Shown here in pieces: positions 23,101 to 35,290 of a stretch of 64,000 nt of DNA. The notes beneath the pieces were generated by a model, which was not told the origin of the DNA, did no database searches, and saw only the letters and a program-made list of their open reading frames with translations. This DNA is from Medicago truncatula (lineage: Eukaryota; Streptophyta; Magnoliopsida; Fabales; Fabaceae): the NCBI RefSeq assembly GCF_003473485.1, contig NC_053042.1:42374262-42438261 (forward strand), written 5' to 3'. Position 1 is the first letter of the stretch. Each line of letters begins with the position of its first letter. The translations under genes were made by a program, and so were the position numbers.

Positions 23101-26100
23101 ATAACACAACATCAACCTGTATCTATGAATCAAATGCAACAAGAAATGGTGCATACACATGATGTTAGGACCTCTGATCATCAACTCATATCTTCAATAA
23201 AGCCCAGCATTTCAAACAGTCCTCCGGCTTACTCGGAAACAAGAGATAGTAGTGGACAAACAAAGATGAATAATTTTGATTTGAATGACATATACGTTGA
23301 CTCAGATGATGGCACAGAAGATCTAGAAAGACTGCCCGTCTCTACAAATCTTGCTACTAGCTCTGTTGACTACCCTTGGACACAACAAGATTCTCATCAG
23401 TCAAGTCCAGCTCAAACAAGTGGAAATTCAGATTCTGCATCTGCCCAGTCCCCTTCTAGTTCTAGCGGAGAAGCCCAGGTCTGTTTGTTTAATTTACTAT
23501 TTTGAATTGGCTATTTTACTTGACTTTTCTGTACCATCTTTGCACTCAAATGGAAGTGAAAAACACGTACCCATGATTAAGATTATTCGACTTCATTTAT
23601 GGACAGAGGATGTTTTCGGTAACCCTCATAAGTCAGTCATATGTTAAGGCAATGTGTGATATTTGCTGGTTCTTTAACTTTAACTTACCGATGAAGTTGA
23701 GGTGTTTTACATGTTTTGTGGCGCCCACCTTTTTGCCGTGACTGTAACGACTAACAAGCAACATGACTCAGGCCTTCAATTGCCTTGTTTGCATGATTTA
23801 TATGCTTTCTTTTCTACAACTTGCTCTATTTCTTCTATTAGTTTTTTGAAATTCCAGCACTTGTTCCGTTTAATGTTTGATCAAACTCAAACCGCCTGCC
23901 AAAACAGTAAAATGAAATAGGATTTGGTGGAAAGCAGAACAGAATAAACCAATAAGTATTGGTGATCATTTCCTCATTTCTAACCATGGCTGTTGAGGAA
24001 TACTTTTTAAATTAAATATTTTCATGTTTAAGAATTTGTGATTACTGTTATTTAACATTTAATTTTTTGTTTCCTCCATTCAGAGTCGCACAGACCGAAT
24101 TGTTTTTAAACTCTTCGGGAAAGAGCCAAATGAATTTCCTCTTGTACTTAGAGCACAGGTACTTCAAGCTTTCGACTATAAGCAACTACAAGCAACTTCT
24201 CATTTTTTTCTTTTGAAATTTAATCACATTAAGGGTTTCAATTGGCAGATTCTAGATTGGTTATCCCAGAGTCCTACTGATATTGAGAGCTACATACGCC
24301 CTGGTTGTATTGTTTTGACCATATATCTGCGTCAGGCTGAGGCTGTGTGGGAGGAAGTAAGCTTTTTCCTTCTAAAGCTATCAACCTTTATATATTGGCA
24401 GTTATTTCTGCTACCGTACGGCAATCCTCACCTTACACGACTTTACTGCTTTTTTACAGCTTTGCTGTGATCTGACCTCCAGTTTGATTAAGCTACTGGA
24501 TGTCTCAGATGATACGTTTTGGAAAACTGGATGGGTTCATATCAGAGTGCAACATCAAATGGCATTCATTTTCAATGGTCTCTTCTCACGTCTATGTTGT
24601 TATTCTTATGGTCTAGATGACATAAGTCAAATATTTATCTTTTCTTTCTTACTGCTTTTTTTATGGTGCAGGTCAAGTTGTCATAGATACATCACTACCT
24701 TTCCGAAGCAACAATTATAGCAAAATTTGGACTGTTAGTCCAATTGCTGTACCGGCATCAAAGAGAGCTCAATTTTCTGTTAAAGGTGTCAACCTGATGC
24801 GCCCTGCCACAAGGTAATCTCTGTTGCTTTCTGACTTGTGAATCCTTTGCATGTTGGTAGTTAAATTAAATGCAAACTTTTTAAGTGACTTGGACCTACT
24901 GGATTTTGTTTGAACATATGTATTTTTTTTGTTGGACTAGTGTTTTATATGACCCTCAAACTTGTCCTTAGGTTAATGTGTGCTTTAGAAGGAAAATATC
25001 TGGTCTGTGAAGATGCTCATGAGTCAACGGATCAATACTCCGAGGAGCTTGATGAACTTCAGTGCATCCAATTTTCATGTTCTGTACCTGTGTCAAATGG
25101 AAGAGGATTTATCGAGGTGCTTTTTTCTTCACTCACAAATTGTCAACAGAAAAAAGCAGTCAGGGGTTACATGCTAGTTTTTTTTTTTTTTTTTTTTTTA
25201 AATTACATGCTAGTTATTACTCAATGAGAAGGGGGATAAGCAAATTCATCTTTTTCCTGATTTTTACTTTTATGCTACATTCAAACACGCTGATTACTGT
25301 TGAGTGTTAATTATATCCTAACTCATAAGCTGTCTTTTATGTTGAATGCATCCATTTTCCAGTGTGTTATATTTTTTTTACTGAAGATAAGCACTTCTAT
25401 CTTAATGCTACATGACTGAGCTATAGCTTTCTACTTCATTTTTTGATTTGCTAGATTGAGGACCAGGGTTTGAGTAGCAGCTTCTTTCCTTTCATAGTGG
25501 CAGAAGAGGATGTTTGCACAGAGATCCGTGTGCTTGAACCTCTACTAGAATCAAGTGAAACTGATCCAGATATTGAAGGGACTGGAAAAATTAAAGCCAA
25601 AAGTCAAGCTATGGATTTCATTCATGAAATGGGCTGGCTTCTTCACAGAAGCCAATTGAAATATAGGATGGTTAACTTGAACTCTGGTGTAGATCTCTTT
25701 CCATTACAACGGTTCACGTGGCTTATGGAGTTTTCAATGGACCATGATTGGTGTGCAGTGGTGAAAAAACTGCTGAACCTACTCCTTGATGAAACTGTGA
25801 ATAAAGGAGATCACCCTACATTGTATCAAGCACTTTCAGAGATGGGTCTTCTTCACAGAGCTGTAAGGAGAAATAGCAAACAGTTAGTGGAGCTGCTTTT
25901 GCGATATGTTCCTGACAATACATCTGATGAACTAGGACCCGAAGACAAGGCGCTTGTTGGTGGAAAGAATCATAGCTACTTGTTTAGACCTGATGCTGTT
26001 GGTCCTGCCGGTTTGACACCACTTCATATAGCAGCGGGAAAAGATGGTTCCGAGGATGTACTGGATGCTCTGACTAATGATCCTTGCATGGTAAAATTCC

Positions 26101-26944
26101 TGCCACCTTAACTTATATCACTATAAAAATCAATTTCTTCTAATATTTTGGAGATTTTCTTGTCACACACACACACACACAAAGTTGCATTTAACTCTTG
26201 TTTATTTTGAGTCATCATATCGGAGTCCTGCTTTTAACTGGTACAATTCCACACTATACTGCTAGTGACATTTGAATTGCTTATAAATTTTATTGGTACC
26301 AATCATATAGCAGGTTGACCTGCCAAACTACTTTGGTCACTGATATTGTTTGACTTCACATATTTGATAGAGATAGAGAACCGTGTCTTGAGTGAATAGC
26401 TGAATGATAACCCCAGCCCACCTTAGTTTGGCTTTTTGGTAATCTAGTGCATCACGCGTTCCTTAGCAGCACTGCATCAGTAACACAATTTTGATTACAG
26501 GTGGGAATTGAGGCATGGAAGAATGCCCGTGACAGTACAGGCTCCACACCTGAGGATTATGCGCGATTACGTGGCCATTATACTTACATTCACTTAGTGC
26601 AGAAAAAAATTAACAAAACACAAGGAGCAGCTCATGTGGTGGTTGAGATTCCCAGCAATATGACAGAGAGCAATAAAAACCCGAAGCAAAATGAGTCATT
26701 CACTAGCTTAGAGATCGGAAAAGCTGAAGTAAGACGTAGCCAAGGGAACTGTAAACTTTGTGATACTAAAATTTCTTGTAGAACTGCAGTAGGAAGGTCT
26801 ATGGTATACAGACCTGCAATGCTCTCTATGGTGGCCATAGCAGCAGTCTGTGTTTGTGTGGCTCTTCTGTTTAAGAGCTCACCCGAAGTTCTATACATGT
26901 TCCGACCTTTCAGATGGGAATCATTGGATTTCGGAACAAGCTAA
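20195..26944 (+). CDS. SPL12: SPL1/SPL12-type SBP-box transcription factor with ankyrin repeats
   Basis: Ten exons: 20195-20772, 21860-22041, 22895-23478, 24084-24158, 24249-24356, 24460-24577, 24672-24813, 24972-25116, 25455-26090 and 26501-26944. All introns GT-AG; 1003 aa. The N-terminal block [19 protein letters not shown] is typical of the large SPLs. The SBP domain (about 147-222) has its Cys/His ligands ([24 protein letters not shown]) and the basic nuclear signal GHNKRRRKT; the family's conserved intron splits it after CSR. The middle carries DLTHLLRSL-like helices, followed by an ankyrin-like segment ([13 protein letters not shown], then [11 protein letters not shown]). A hydrophobic segment lies near 961-980. 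It should bind GTAC-core sites; relatives act in flowering-time, thermotolerance and development. I saw no miR156 site, as expected for this subclade. SPL1 versus SPL12 is not resolved. Confidence 0.93.
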
Positions 26945-27229
26945 GGTTCTTTGACTTGCAACTAATAAAACTTGATAGGTCATGTATGGATGTGTTCATA
27001 AACTAAATGACCGAGATTTAGGACTGGTTCTTTTCTTTGTATTGGCTAAATTGTGCAAATGCTATTTACATATTATTATTATCCTTCTATGGACATACTT
27101 GTACAATGGATGTGAAGACCTCTTTTGTTAAAACTCAATTTGTTAGGATCCTTCGTACTGTAATATTTGGATATAATATTCAGTGGAATACCTGCCTTTG
27201 AATTATGACTATGTCATTAAGAAGAGTAA

Positions 27230-27930
27230 AACTAAGTGAATTAATTTATTAGAACATAACAATTTTGGATGTAGCTAGTCACGTCTATCAAATTATGAAC
27301 CATTATTCACTCTTTACAATCAAACAATCAGTCTGCAAAATAAATGCAATGCTCCATCAATACTTTTCCATACTTTATTGAATCTAATGACGCAGATTAC
27401 ATGCAATCTTTACAAGGACCATGGTTGCTGGCAGATCATTACTTAATAGTCCAACGAGGGACGAGGATGTTTTTGCAAACTGTTGAAGCAATGAAAAAGT
27501 ATCAATCTGGATCATAAATCCAAGGCTGCCTGTGGAGCTTTACAACGATATTTTTCTCTTATTGGTTCAGTGCTAGAAACCATATTGAAGATTGATCGCC
27601 TCACTTCCATTCACTCTCGTGGCAAGTTTTCTAGGGTATGTGTAAAGATCAATCTGAAACAACCATCAGTTACCCACATTGTCATAAAGAGGCTATAAAT
27701 TATTTTACAATATGGAAGTCTACATTCCATTTACTTCAGTGTGGGTCACAGAAAAGACGATTTTAGGGAGTTTCTTGGCAATGATACTTGTGCAATACGG
27801 CTGCCATAGTAGACTAGTGTCGGTGGCCAGAAAAAAGTCAAGACCAAACTCTACCTCCATTGATGGGTTGAGCAAGAGGGTGTGTTGAATAGTGACTTGG
27901 ATGTTATCGTGAATTCCAAAGGAGCTGTAA
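27230..27930 (+). pseudogene. Retroelement ORF1 (DUF4283/zinc-knuckle) remnant
   Basis: In changing plus-strand frames: LQGPWLLADHYLIVQR (from about 27405), then an IQGCLWSF-like piece, then IDRLTSIHSRGKFSRVCVKI (27590-27655) followed by NLKQPSV. This is the order of the DUF4283 domain of plant LINE ORF1 (GPWLIADHYLIVQRW - LKIDRLTSIHSRGKFARICVEIDL). Stops and frameshifts break it. It starts about 290 bases after the SPL stop codon. Confidence 0.7.
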
Positions 27931-28818
27931 ATGAAATAAAATCAAATTTGTAGAAACTTGGGTTTGGATAATTTCTGTTAAGGATTTTCTCCATTTATAA
28001 ATAGGTTGAGATATTCTACATTTGAAGAAAGATAAACTAATGAAATAAAATAATAATATTTTTTAAATAATATTATATTACTCTATATTTATCTCTGTCC
28101 AAATAGAAGTGTCAATTAAATGGAGATGATCTTGATTCAAAGAAGTTTGAACAAAATATAAAATAATTAATGGTGATAAAACTTATTTAATTGTAGGATC
28201 TAGGAGTATTATCTATTTTGTGTCTATCTCTTTTTAAACGAAATCCTCCATTTATTATGATAAATTGAGAGACCCTTACCGAGAAAACTTGGTCTTCATC
28301 ACCATTGTTACTTGGTGCAGTAAATGCAAGTCCATGATTTCCACCGTTAGCATTAACTCTTTTTCCTAGATTAGCTTCTTGAGGCCATTCTTCACCCTAA
28401 GCCACTTGTTGCATCAATCATCACCTACATAACTTAAATTGTTTATTTGCAGCTTTGCTGTGAATGTGATCTGACTTAAAATCACCTGATTTACAATCCG
28501 CTTTAGTTTGTGGTACAGAATCAGTTATGCCATACACAACTCGTGAAGAATCAAGTACCTAGAGGTTAAACCGTAAGTTCTAATATTTTATTCGGTACGT
28601 TAACAATAATAATTTATCTTGTTTAGCCAACAAAAATAAGACAAGGGGAACAAAAAACAAGATAAGAATAATCCATTTTGCAAAAAGATAAATAAATTAG
28701 AACCAGTGTTTTGTACGTTAAACTCTTTGCACTAATATTTGCACGAAATGTTAGTTTGTGATCAAGAGAACCACAGAAAAGTTATATATAACTATGCATA
28801 ATAAAGTATAGTAATATA
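27931..28818. other. Intergenic, no supported gene
   Basis: AT-rich, with decayed repeat-like sequence. No coding region recognised. Confidence 0.35.
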
Positions 28819-29107
28819 CTACCTCCGTCCCTAATTATAAGACGAGAATTTTTTTTGTCCCTTTTTATAAGACCCCTTTTATATTTCTAACTACATTAAT
28901 TATTTCTTTACATACATGCCCCTATTTATTATACATATTTTTCTTCAATCATCAATAAATAGAATGTTGAAAACATAAGCCAGCCCTCTTTCTTAAAGGA
29001 TAAAATTGTAAAAATAATAGTAATTACAAACATATTTAATATAAATATCCACTATTTTAGTTCCCGTTATTTTTTCAAAAGGGTCTTATAATTAGGGACG
29101 GAGGTAG
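28819..29107. mobile_element. Stowaway-like MITE
   Basis: Ends CTACCTCCGTCCCTAATTAT and ATAATTAGGGACGGAGGTAG are near-perfect inverted repeats flanked by TA (28817-28818, 29108-29109). Confidence 0.85.
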
Positions 29108-29109
29108 TA

Positions 29110-30060
29110 ACTCACTCTAGCTCCCCTTACCACAAACCAATTCGTGAATCGAGCATGGACACAACAACCGGGGCAAAAATTGATTTACAACCAACTCGGG
29201 TTCTACGGTAATTAGAGGTGTCAAATGGGCCGGCCCAGCCCGGCTCAGGCCCGACTATAGAAATGGGCCAGCCCGGCCCATTTTATGATTGGGCCGTGAA
29301 TTCTATAGTCTGGCCTGGCCCGGGTGGGCCATGGGCCAGCCCGGCCTGGCCCGTTTATGTTTTATTTTTAAAATTTATTCACTTTTTTTTTTATGTATTT
29401 TCTTATGTATTAGTTACTCACCATTATTTTTTTGCTAAAATATGATTGGATGGACATAAAAATATAAATAATTTTTACATTAACATTGAATAATAATTAA
29501 ACTCTGGATTATTCTTTCAATTAAATCAAATTAATAATTTATAAACTTTAAAATTTTAAAACTATAAGCTAAATTCATCCATATTTATTAAGTTTATTTA
29601 TTTAAATATTTTTTTGTTAATAAATTTTAAATTAGTCGATAATTTTTTTAAAAAATATGTTATTTTTTAACAAAAATTAAATGAAATTTGGGCCAACCCA
29701 AAGCCCGGTGGGCTAGCCTGGCTCGACCCAAATGAGCTTGGGCCGTAAGAGCCCGAGTGCATTTTTTGGTTAGTTTTTTAAGCCCGACCCAAAAATATGG
29801 GCCAATAGACCGGCCCATGAGCCGATCCCATTTTTTACAGCTCTAACAGTAATACAAATAAAGTGATACACGCTGAATTTTATATAGAATTGTTCCACTT
29901 ATTATTTAAAAGCTTTCGATGTGGGACTCCTTTAGAAATTCGAGAATGGGACCAATGCTCTAAATCATGGAAGAAAACGCTGGTTGTGACTTTATTACGT
30001 AAGTGAACAACGTGTCGGCATGATTATGATTATTTGACTTGATGTATAGAATTAAGGATG
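29110..30060. repeat. Duplicated module, copy A
   Basis: Unique-looking sequence (CCACAAACC.ATTCGTGAA, GATACACGCTG.ATTTTATATA, TTTAAAAGCTT.CGATGTGGGA, GGTTGTGACTTTATT) recurs in the same order and direction in 33430-35890. Copy A is interrupted by the hAT element at 29213-29845. Confidence 0.65.
29213..29845. mobile_element. hAT-type element (GGGCC-rich ends)
   Basis: Starts TAGAGGTGTCAAATGGGCC and ends in CAGCTCTA, with GGGCC/GGCCC-rich subterminal inverted repeats and an AT-rich centre. Flanks ACGGTAAT (29205-29212) and ACAGTAAT (29846-29853) are an 8-bp target duplication with one change. No transposase, so non-autonomous. Confidence 0.8.
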
Positions 30061-30119
30061 TTTTGCTTTAAACCACACACATGGGAGTCGTGCGTGATAT
30101 TGGTTGGTTCATGAACTTA

Positions 30120-32665
30120 GAGTTCAGATCCTCTTCATTTGGAGGGTAAATGGCCATCTCCCTTTACTTTCATATCCAACTGACATGTGGTTTAAATGAA
30201 AATCAATGGCTCAGATTTAAATTTATTTTTTTCATATTAATAAATAATTAAAAAAGGAAATGAAGAGACGCACGCGGGAAAGGAGTGTAGAGTTTCCAGG
30301 AAAAATAAATTTCCTTCATCAGTGCAAAAATCACTCTCCTTCAATTTGCAGAGTTTCCAAAATTCACTCTTCTTCATCAGTGCAGAGTTGCTAACCTGTA
30401 TCTCCATCTTTCTCTACAATTTGTCATTCTATCTCACTCCGACGCTTTCCGCATCGTCGCTTTGGCTCATGTATGCTTCATCAATGGTTATTTGAAACAT
30501 TTATCAAAGCAATGAGTGGAAAAAAAACCTAAAACAATTCTCACTGATCAAGATGTTGCAATGACTAAGGCTATTTCTTTAACTATGCCAGAAACATTTC
30601 ATGGATTATGCACTTGGCATATCAGAGAAAATGCTCTAAGACATGTAAATCATCTGTATCAAAGGAGTCCTAAATTCTGCTCAGATTTTGAAGCATGCAT
30701 CGATTTACATGAAGAGGAAAGTGAGTTTTTCAGTGCATGGGATGGTTTGCTTGTTGAGCATAATGTTCCTGACGATTCTTGGCTGCATACAATTTTTCGA
30801 GTGTCAACATGTCAGTGCAAGTCTGCATCTGAATTTAAATGAATATGTAGGTGGAAGTCAACATGGAAATGCAAATCAACATGTCAATGCAGACCAAGTT
30901 AACACTTTAGGGATGTTCAACTTCTTTTGATTATTTCTGCAAGATATGAAGATGAAGATCTTAAGACACTTAGAATGTTTGCTTTGAATTTCAATTTTTG
31001 TGAGACTTTTGTCAGTCATTTTTTGGGGGACATGTAATGCATTTCTAGCACAAGCTTTAGACAAAATTTACTAGATTAAATGATGTACTGGTTTAAACCA
31101 TTTGCTGATGTGAAACATCTGTTGTTTAAAAGCATTTCAGAGGTGTTATTTTAGTTTTATGTTGTTATTTCTGATGTGTATGTATGTTATACAATTGCAT
31201 TTTCTGCTGTCAATTTTCTGCTGTGTATTATGCATGTCATATAATTTTTTCCGCAGCTGGTCTGTTAATTTTTGAGACTGTTTTGGCGTCAGTTTTGGTG
31301 CTGGTGGCTGCTGGTACAGCAGCTGGGATATGTCCCTGTAGGCTGCTCCCTCCTTGGTTTGTTAGTGCCTCGCTGGGTTTGGTTTTAGGGGCTTGTTCGA
31401 CTTTGTTTTTGGCTGTTTGGGCGTGACAGATGGCTGCATGACAGCAGCTGTTAGTGCCTTATGCTTATGCTTTTCAATTTTCTGCTGTGTATGTATGTCA
31501 TATAAAACCAACAGCTACAAGTCTTTTTTGCTTCATGTGGCTGTTTTTTGGTTTGTTCACAAGTTAGTTTAGCCTTATACTTAACAAATATATTTGAATT
31601 CACACAAGATCAATAGATACAATGAGTTTAGCTTTATGTTCAATTGCAAAATTGCTTAACAAATATATTCACTACAACACAGCAACACAATTCAGGACAT
31701 TGAATTCAGAAAAATTTATTAATAATAGGTGCCGCATATAGACGGAACACCGCAACCAAATACAACATTACAAATAAAGACCTTAGCTGTGACAATAACA
31801 AGTTACAAAACCATAGCTTAAACTAGCAGCAAACAGACCCTATACCCCAAATCAATAGTCCTATGTTTGATTACAATTCACTACATCTCCAATTCTTCTA
31901 TAGTATATAATAGTCTTCTCCTTTCTTGTCTTCTTCCAAATTATGCTGGAATCAGTCTTCTAATCCCTTAATCCATCTTCTTACATCAAGTTAACTAAAA
32001 GGTGTGCTTCATAATCAGCTACCTTGTTAAACACCTGTTACATCAATACATTAGGCAAAATAGAGAAAAATTGATCCAAATTGAATTCACTCAAATTTAT
32101 CTCAGCCCCTTTTATACGCGACAACAATAACCCACACAGGTAAAATAGAGAAAAATAGAGAGAGGGAATGAACGAGAGAGGCAATAACAATGGAAAAATG
32201 AGACCCACACTAGTTGTAAACCCAAATCGAAGTTTTACGCTTACCACCGACCTGTTCTTCTGCCGTCGCGATTAACAATCACTACACCATCAAGAACCCC
32301 GTGGTGGAATTTTACGACAACGACAAAGACAAAGAATTGACAAGACACTTGAGCGACCTCCGTAGTCCGGTGAGTCTCGTGCAGATGAAAGGAACCATGT
32401 TTTATGGCCGATATCATGAAGAAGAAGAAGAAGAAGAAGAAAAAAAAAGAAGAGAAATGGTTTCTAGGGAAGAAGGGAAAAGCGTTTTACGAAGATGATG
32501 AGAGAGGATAGGATTTGAAAAAATTCGATTTTTAATTTTTAAAATAAATGATTTAAGTTGATTATTAAATTTGAGCCATTGATTTTCATTTAAACCACAT
32601 GTCAGTTGGATATGAAAGTAAAGGGAGATGGCCATTTACTCTCCAAATGGAGAGGATCTGAACTC
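30120..32665. mobile_element. MULE-like element carrying a FAR1-type fragment
   Basis: Inverted ends of over 100 bp start GAGTTCAGATCCTC and share AAATGGCCATCTCCCTTTAC. They are flanked by ATGAACTTA (30111-30119) and ATGAAGTTA (32666-32674), a 9-bp target duplication with one mismatch, as expected for Mutator-like elements. Inside are a FAR1/MULE transposase fragment (30470-30800), AT-rich filler, and a GAA-repeat-bearing, coding-like stretch at 32230-32500 that I could not identify on either strand. About 2.55 kb and too broken to be autonomous. Confidence 0.75.
30470..30800 (+). pseudogene. FAR1/FHY3-type transposase-domain fragment
   Basis: The plus strand reads HQWLFETFIKAMSG, then, after a one-base excess in an A run at about 30520-30528, KPKTILTDQDVAMTKAIS, MPETFHGLCTWHIRENA, and on to SEFFSAWDGLL and DDSWLHTIF. 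TDQD carries a catalytic-type Asp and the CTWHI block is diagnostic of FAR1-related and Jittery-type MULE transposases. The frame then runs into unrelated Cys/Ser-rich sequence and stops. The zinc-finger N-terminus and SWIM C-terminus are absent. Confidence 0.75.
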
Positions 32666-32689
32666 ATGAAGTTACCGGTGAATGTTTAT

Positions 32690-33395
32690 TGGGTTAATAG
32701 TCTTTTAGCCCTCTGTAATATAAGTCATTTCCGGTTTTCCCCCAAACTTAAAAATTTATATTATTTTTTTTCTTAAAAACAAACAATTAATAGTTAAATA
32801 TTAAAACTAACTATTAATTTTGGAATTTGGGAAAACTACATGCATATATACATTTAAAGTGACAATAATGGGATGATTTATGGATTAATATTGGGGGTTG
32901 TGTAGTTTAAATGGTTTGAGCAAATTGTTGAAGGAGTTGGAGGAGTTAAAAGACTAAGATGGTGAAGGAGAAAATATAAATTTAAATCTGATTATTAATT
33001 TGTTTATAAACCTCTAAAAATAATAATTTGTCTATTAGAAATAACCATTATTGTCACTTTAAAAATACACATTTTTCCCTATTTTGATGTATATATGTAT
33101 GTAGTTTTTCCAAACTCCAAAATTAATAGTTAGCTTTAATATTTAACTATTAATTGTTTGTTTTTAAGAAAAAATAATATAAATTTTTAAGTTTGAGGGG
33201 AATTTTGCACATAAGTGCAAAACTTCTGGGGTGTATTTGCAAAACATCATGTTCACTAACAGAAAAATTTGACGGAGGGCGTAAATTGACTAATGTTGTG
33301 AAATTTCAGGGGGGTAATTGAAGTTTTGTTAATTTCAAGAGGGTAATTGATGAAACTTACAATTTCAGGGGGAAAATTGACTATTTACTCACTAA
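32690..33395. mobile_element. Foldback TIR element with mismatched ends
   Basis: The inner arms pair well (ACAAACAATTAATAGTTAAA near 32780 with its complement near 33150). The left outer end (GGGTTAATAGTC...CTGTAATATAAGTC) matches the MITE at 16506, while the right outer end (TTGACGGAGGG...TTTCAGGGGGGTAATTGAAG) matches the element at 38446-39275. Confidence 0.6.
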
Positions 33396-33565
33396 TCAAT
33401 TGATATAACTATCAATATCCACCCATAATCATATTAACCAATGTAGACCTTTAACCACAAACCTATTCGTGAACTGCTCACTTCAAATTTTAACTGAGCA
33501 TGGAAACAACAAAGTATAAAAACTGATCTGTAACCAATTCGTGTTCCAAGATATAACAATTTGAG

Positions 33566-34393
33566 GGTGGCATTTAGGGTGGGTAGGAGGAATTCTTTCC
33601 CACCATGGGAAAGTTAAGTTTGACCATTAGATTAAGTAGTGAACACATTCTTATCATAGACTCTCAACACTATATCTAACCATCTTCTTGCTTGCTTCCA
33701 CCAGCTCATTGGTCTTTCTCTCTCCTTCTCTACCACCACCAACAAACTTCAAAATCTTCACTAATCAAACTCAAGCTAACATAATTTTAGCATGAACCGT
33801 TCGACAATAAATCAACAACAATGAATTATAGAATCCAAATGAAACATTTTAACTAAGAGTGGATTTTCCAATGACTAATTAGCACAAGAATGTTTACCAT
33901 CCATGGCCGGTACCTCCATTTCCGGCGACCTTTTTCTGGTGGCTTTGTTCAGTCCCTTGCAACTTAGATCCATTCGATTTTCTTGTAGAACTAACCGCGG
34001 AGGTGACCACAGGAGCCTTCGTTGGCTGTGATTGTCGGAAAAATTCTCCCCGGAATCTCGCCGGCGACACATTTGGAATTCACCATTTTCTGACCCACTT
34101 TAATCTTCACTTTCAGTTTTTGTTTTGTAATTCTAATCTATAGTTTTAATATTAGTATGAGTTATTTACTTGTTTTTGGGTAATATTTGGAGATATTAAT
34201 GATAATGTCAATTTTATTTTTGGGTTGTTTAGCAGTTTAGTGAAAATGGGTGAAAGAGGGAGATGAGAAGATGAGTGGTTGGATCTGATACCGAGTGTCT
34301 ATAATAAAAATGTGCTCTTCATTTGATCAAAGGGTTTTAAATACATTGTCCCATGGTGGAAAACTCTTTCCCCTTCCCATTCTAAATGCCACC
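33566..34393. mobile_element. MULE-like TIR element (GGTGGCATTTAG ends), copy 1
   Basis: Ends GGTGGCATTTAGGGTGGG and CTAAATGCCACC with nearby arms CCATGGGAAAG and complement. Flanks CAATTTGAG (33557-33565) and CAATTTGAC (34394-34402) form a 9-bp target duplication with one change. The interior at 33890-34080 is GC-richer with short minus-strand frames (VAGEIPGRIFPTITANEG) and could be a captured gene piece. Confidence 0.7.
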
Positions 34394-35117
34394 CAATTTG
34401 ACAGATACACGCTGCATTTTATATACCAACCTTCCTAAGCATTTAGGGTGGGTGAGTGAAAGAGTTTCCCTTGATGGGAAAGTTTACTTTTTAGCCATTG
34501 ATATATTAATATTTAATTTGAATGGTTGAGATGCACTTTTTGATACTTGCAAGTAACTTGTTGGTGAGAATTTGACAAAAAAAGAAAGATGCCCCACATT
34601 GTACTTATTTATAATATAATATATTAATATTTTATTTAATAAAAATTGGGCCTGGTGTTGCTGTAATGGGTGAGTGTTGGGCTTGCATTGAATTAACCAC
34701 GGGTTAGTGCAGATTTTTTCCATGTGAAATAGATTTTGTGACCATGAAACTAAAAAAATAATATATACTAGCGAAAAGATGGGCATTCACGTGTCCGTCT
34801 TTCCGCTCTTTTTATTGCGTTAAGGTTTGAAAATTATTAATGGTGATTTTTTTTTGAAATTTTGATATGGATTAAAACTAAAAATATAAATGTTTGTTGC
34901 TTTCAAGTTTTAACAAACCAAACTAATCATGATTATTTATTTCACTAACATCAACAATATAAAAAATATATAATCTAAACTTTTTTTTTTTAATGACACT
35001 AACAACGATCTTTGTTATAGAAAAACTATTTAAGAGTATAATTGGGATCATGAAAAAGTAAGTATAAATATACTCATCTAGTTTGTTACACTTTTTAAAT
35101 GATAAAGAAAAAAAATA

Positions 35118-35120
<3 letters not shown>

Positions 35121-35152
<32 letters not shown>
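35121..35152. repeat. (AT)n microsatellite
   Basis: Sixteen uninterrupted AT units, inside the TIR element at 34439-35768. Confidence 0.95.
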
Positions 35153-35155
<3 letters not shown>

Positions 35156-35290
35156 TGTTTGGTAAGCTAGCTTATAGCTTATAACTTATAGTGGATAGCT
35201 TTTGCCTTATGACTGATAAGCTAATTAAAGTGTTTGGTAAAATCAGCGATTAAATTAGCTGATAAATATAAAATAACATAAAAGGACATT
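35153..35290. repeat. AGCTTATAGC-type hAT-like relic
   Basis: TGTTTGGTAAGCTAGCTTATAGC and a second GTGTTTGGTAAAATCAGC resemble the ends of the larger element at 39402-40215. Confidence 0.4.

Noticed and set aside
20195-26944. miR156 target site in the SPL gene
   Set aside because: I did not see the GTGCTCTCTCTCTTCTGTCA-type site in the exons, as expected for SPL1/SPL12.
28452-28480. GCAGCTTTGCTGTGA...TGATCTGAC as a second displaced piece of the SPL gene (exon 6 start)
   Set aside because: Only about 20 bases match with an interruption, and the flanks do not align; chance is sufficient.
31184-31426. Hydrophobic 80-codon frame inside the MULE
   Set aside because: It is low-complexity Ala/Leu/Val sequence in a T/G-rich stretch, with no conserved motif or gene context.
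35121-35152. (AT)16 run as a functional element such as an origin or cruciform site
   Set aside because: Ordinary plant microsatellite inside a transposon, with nothing else to support function.
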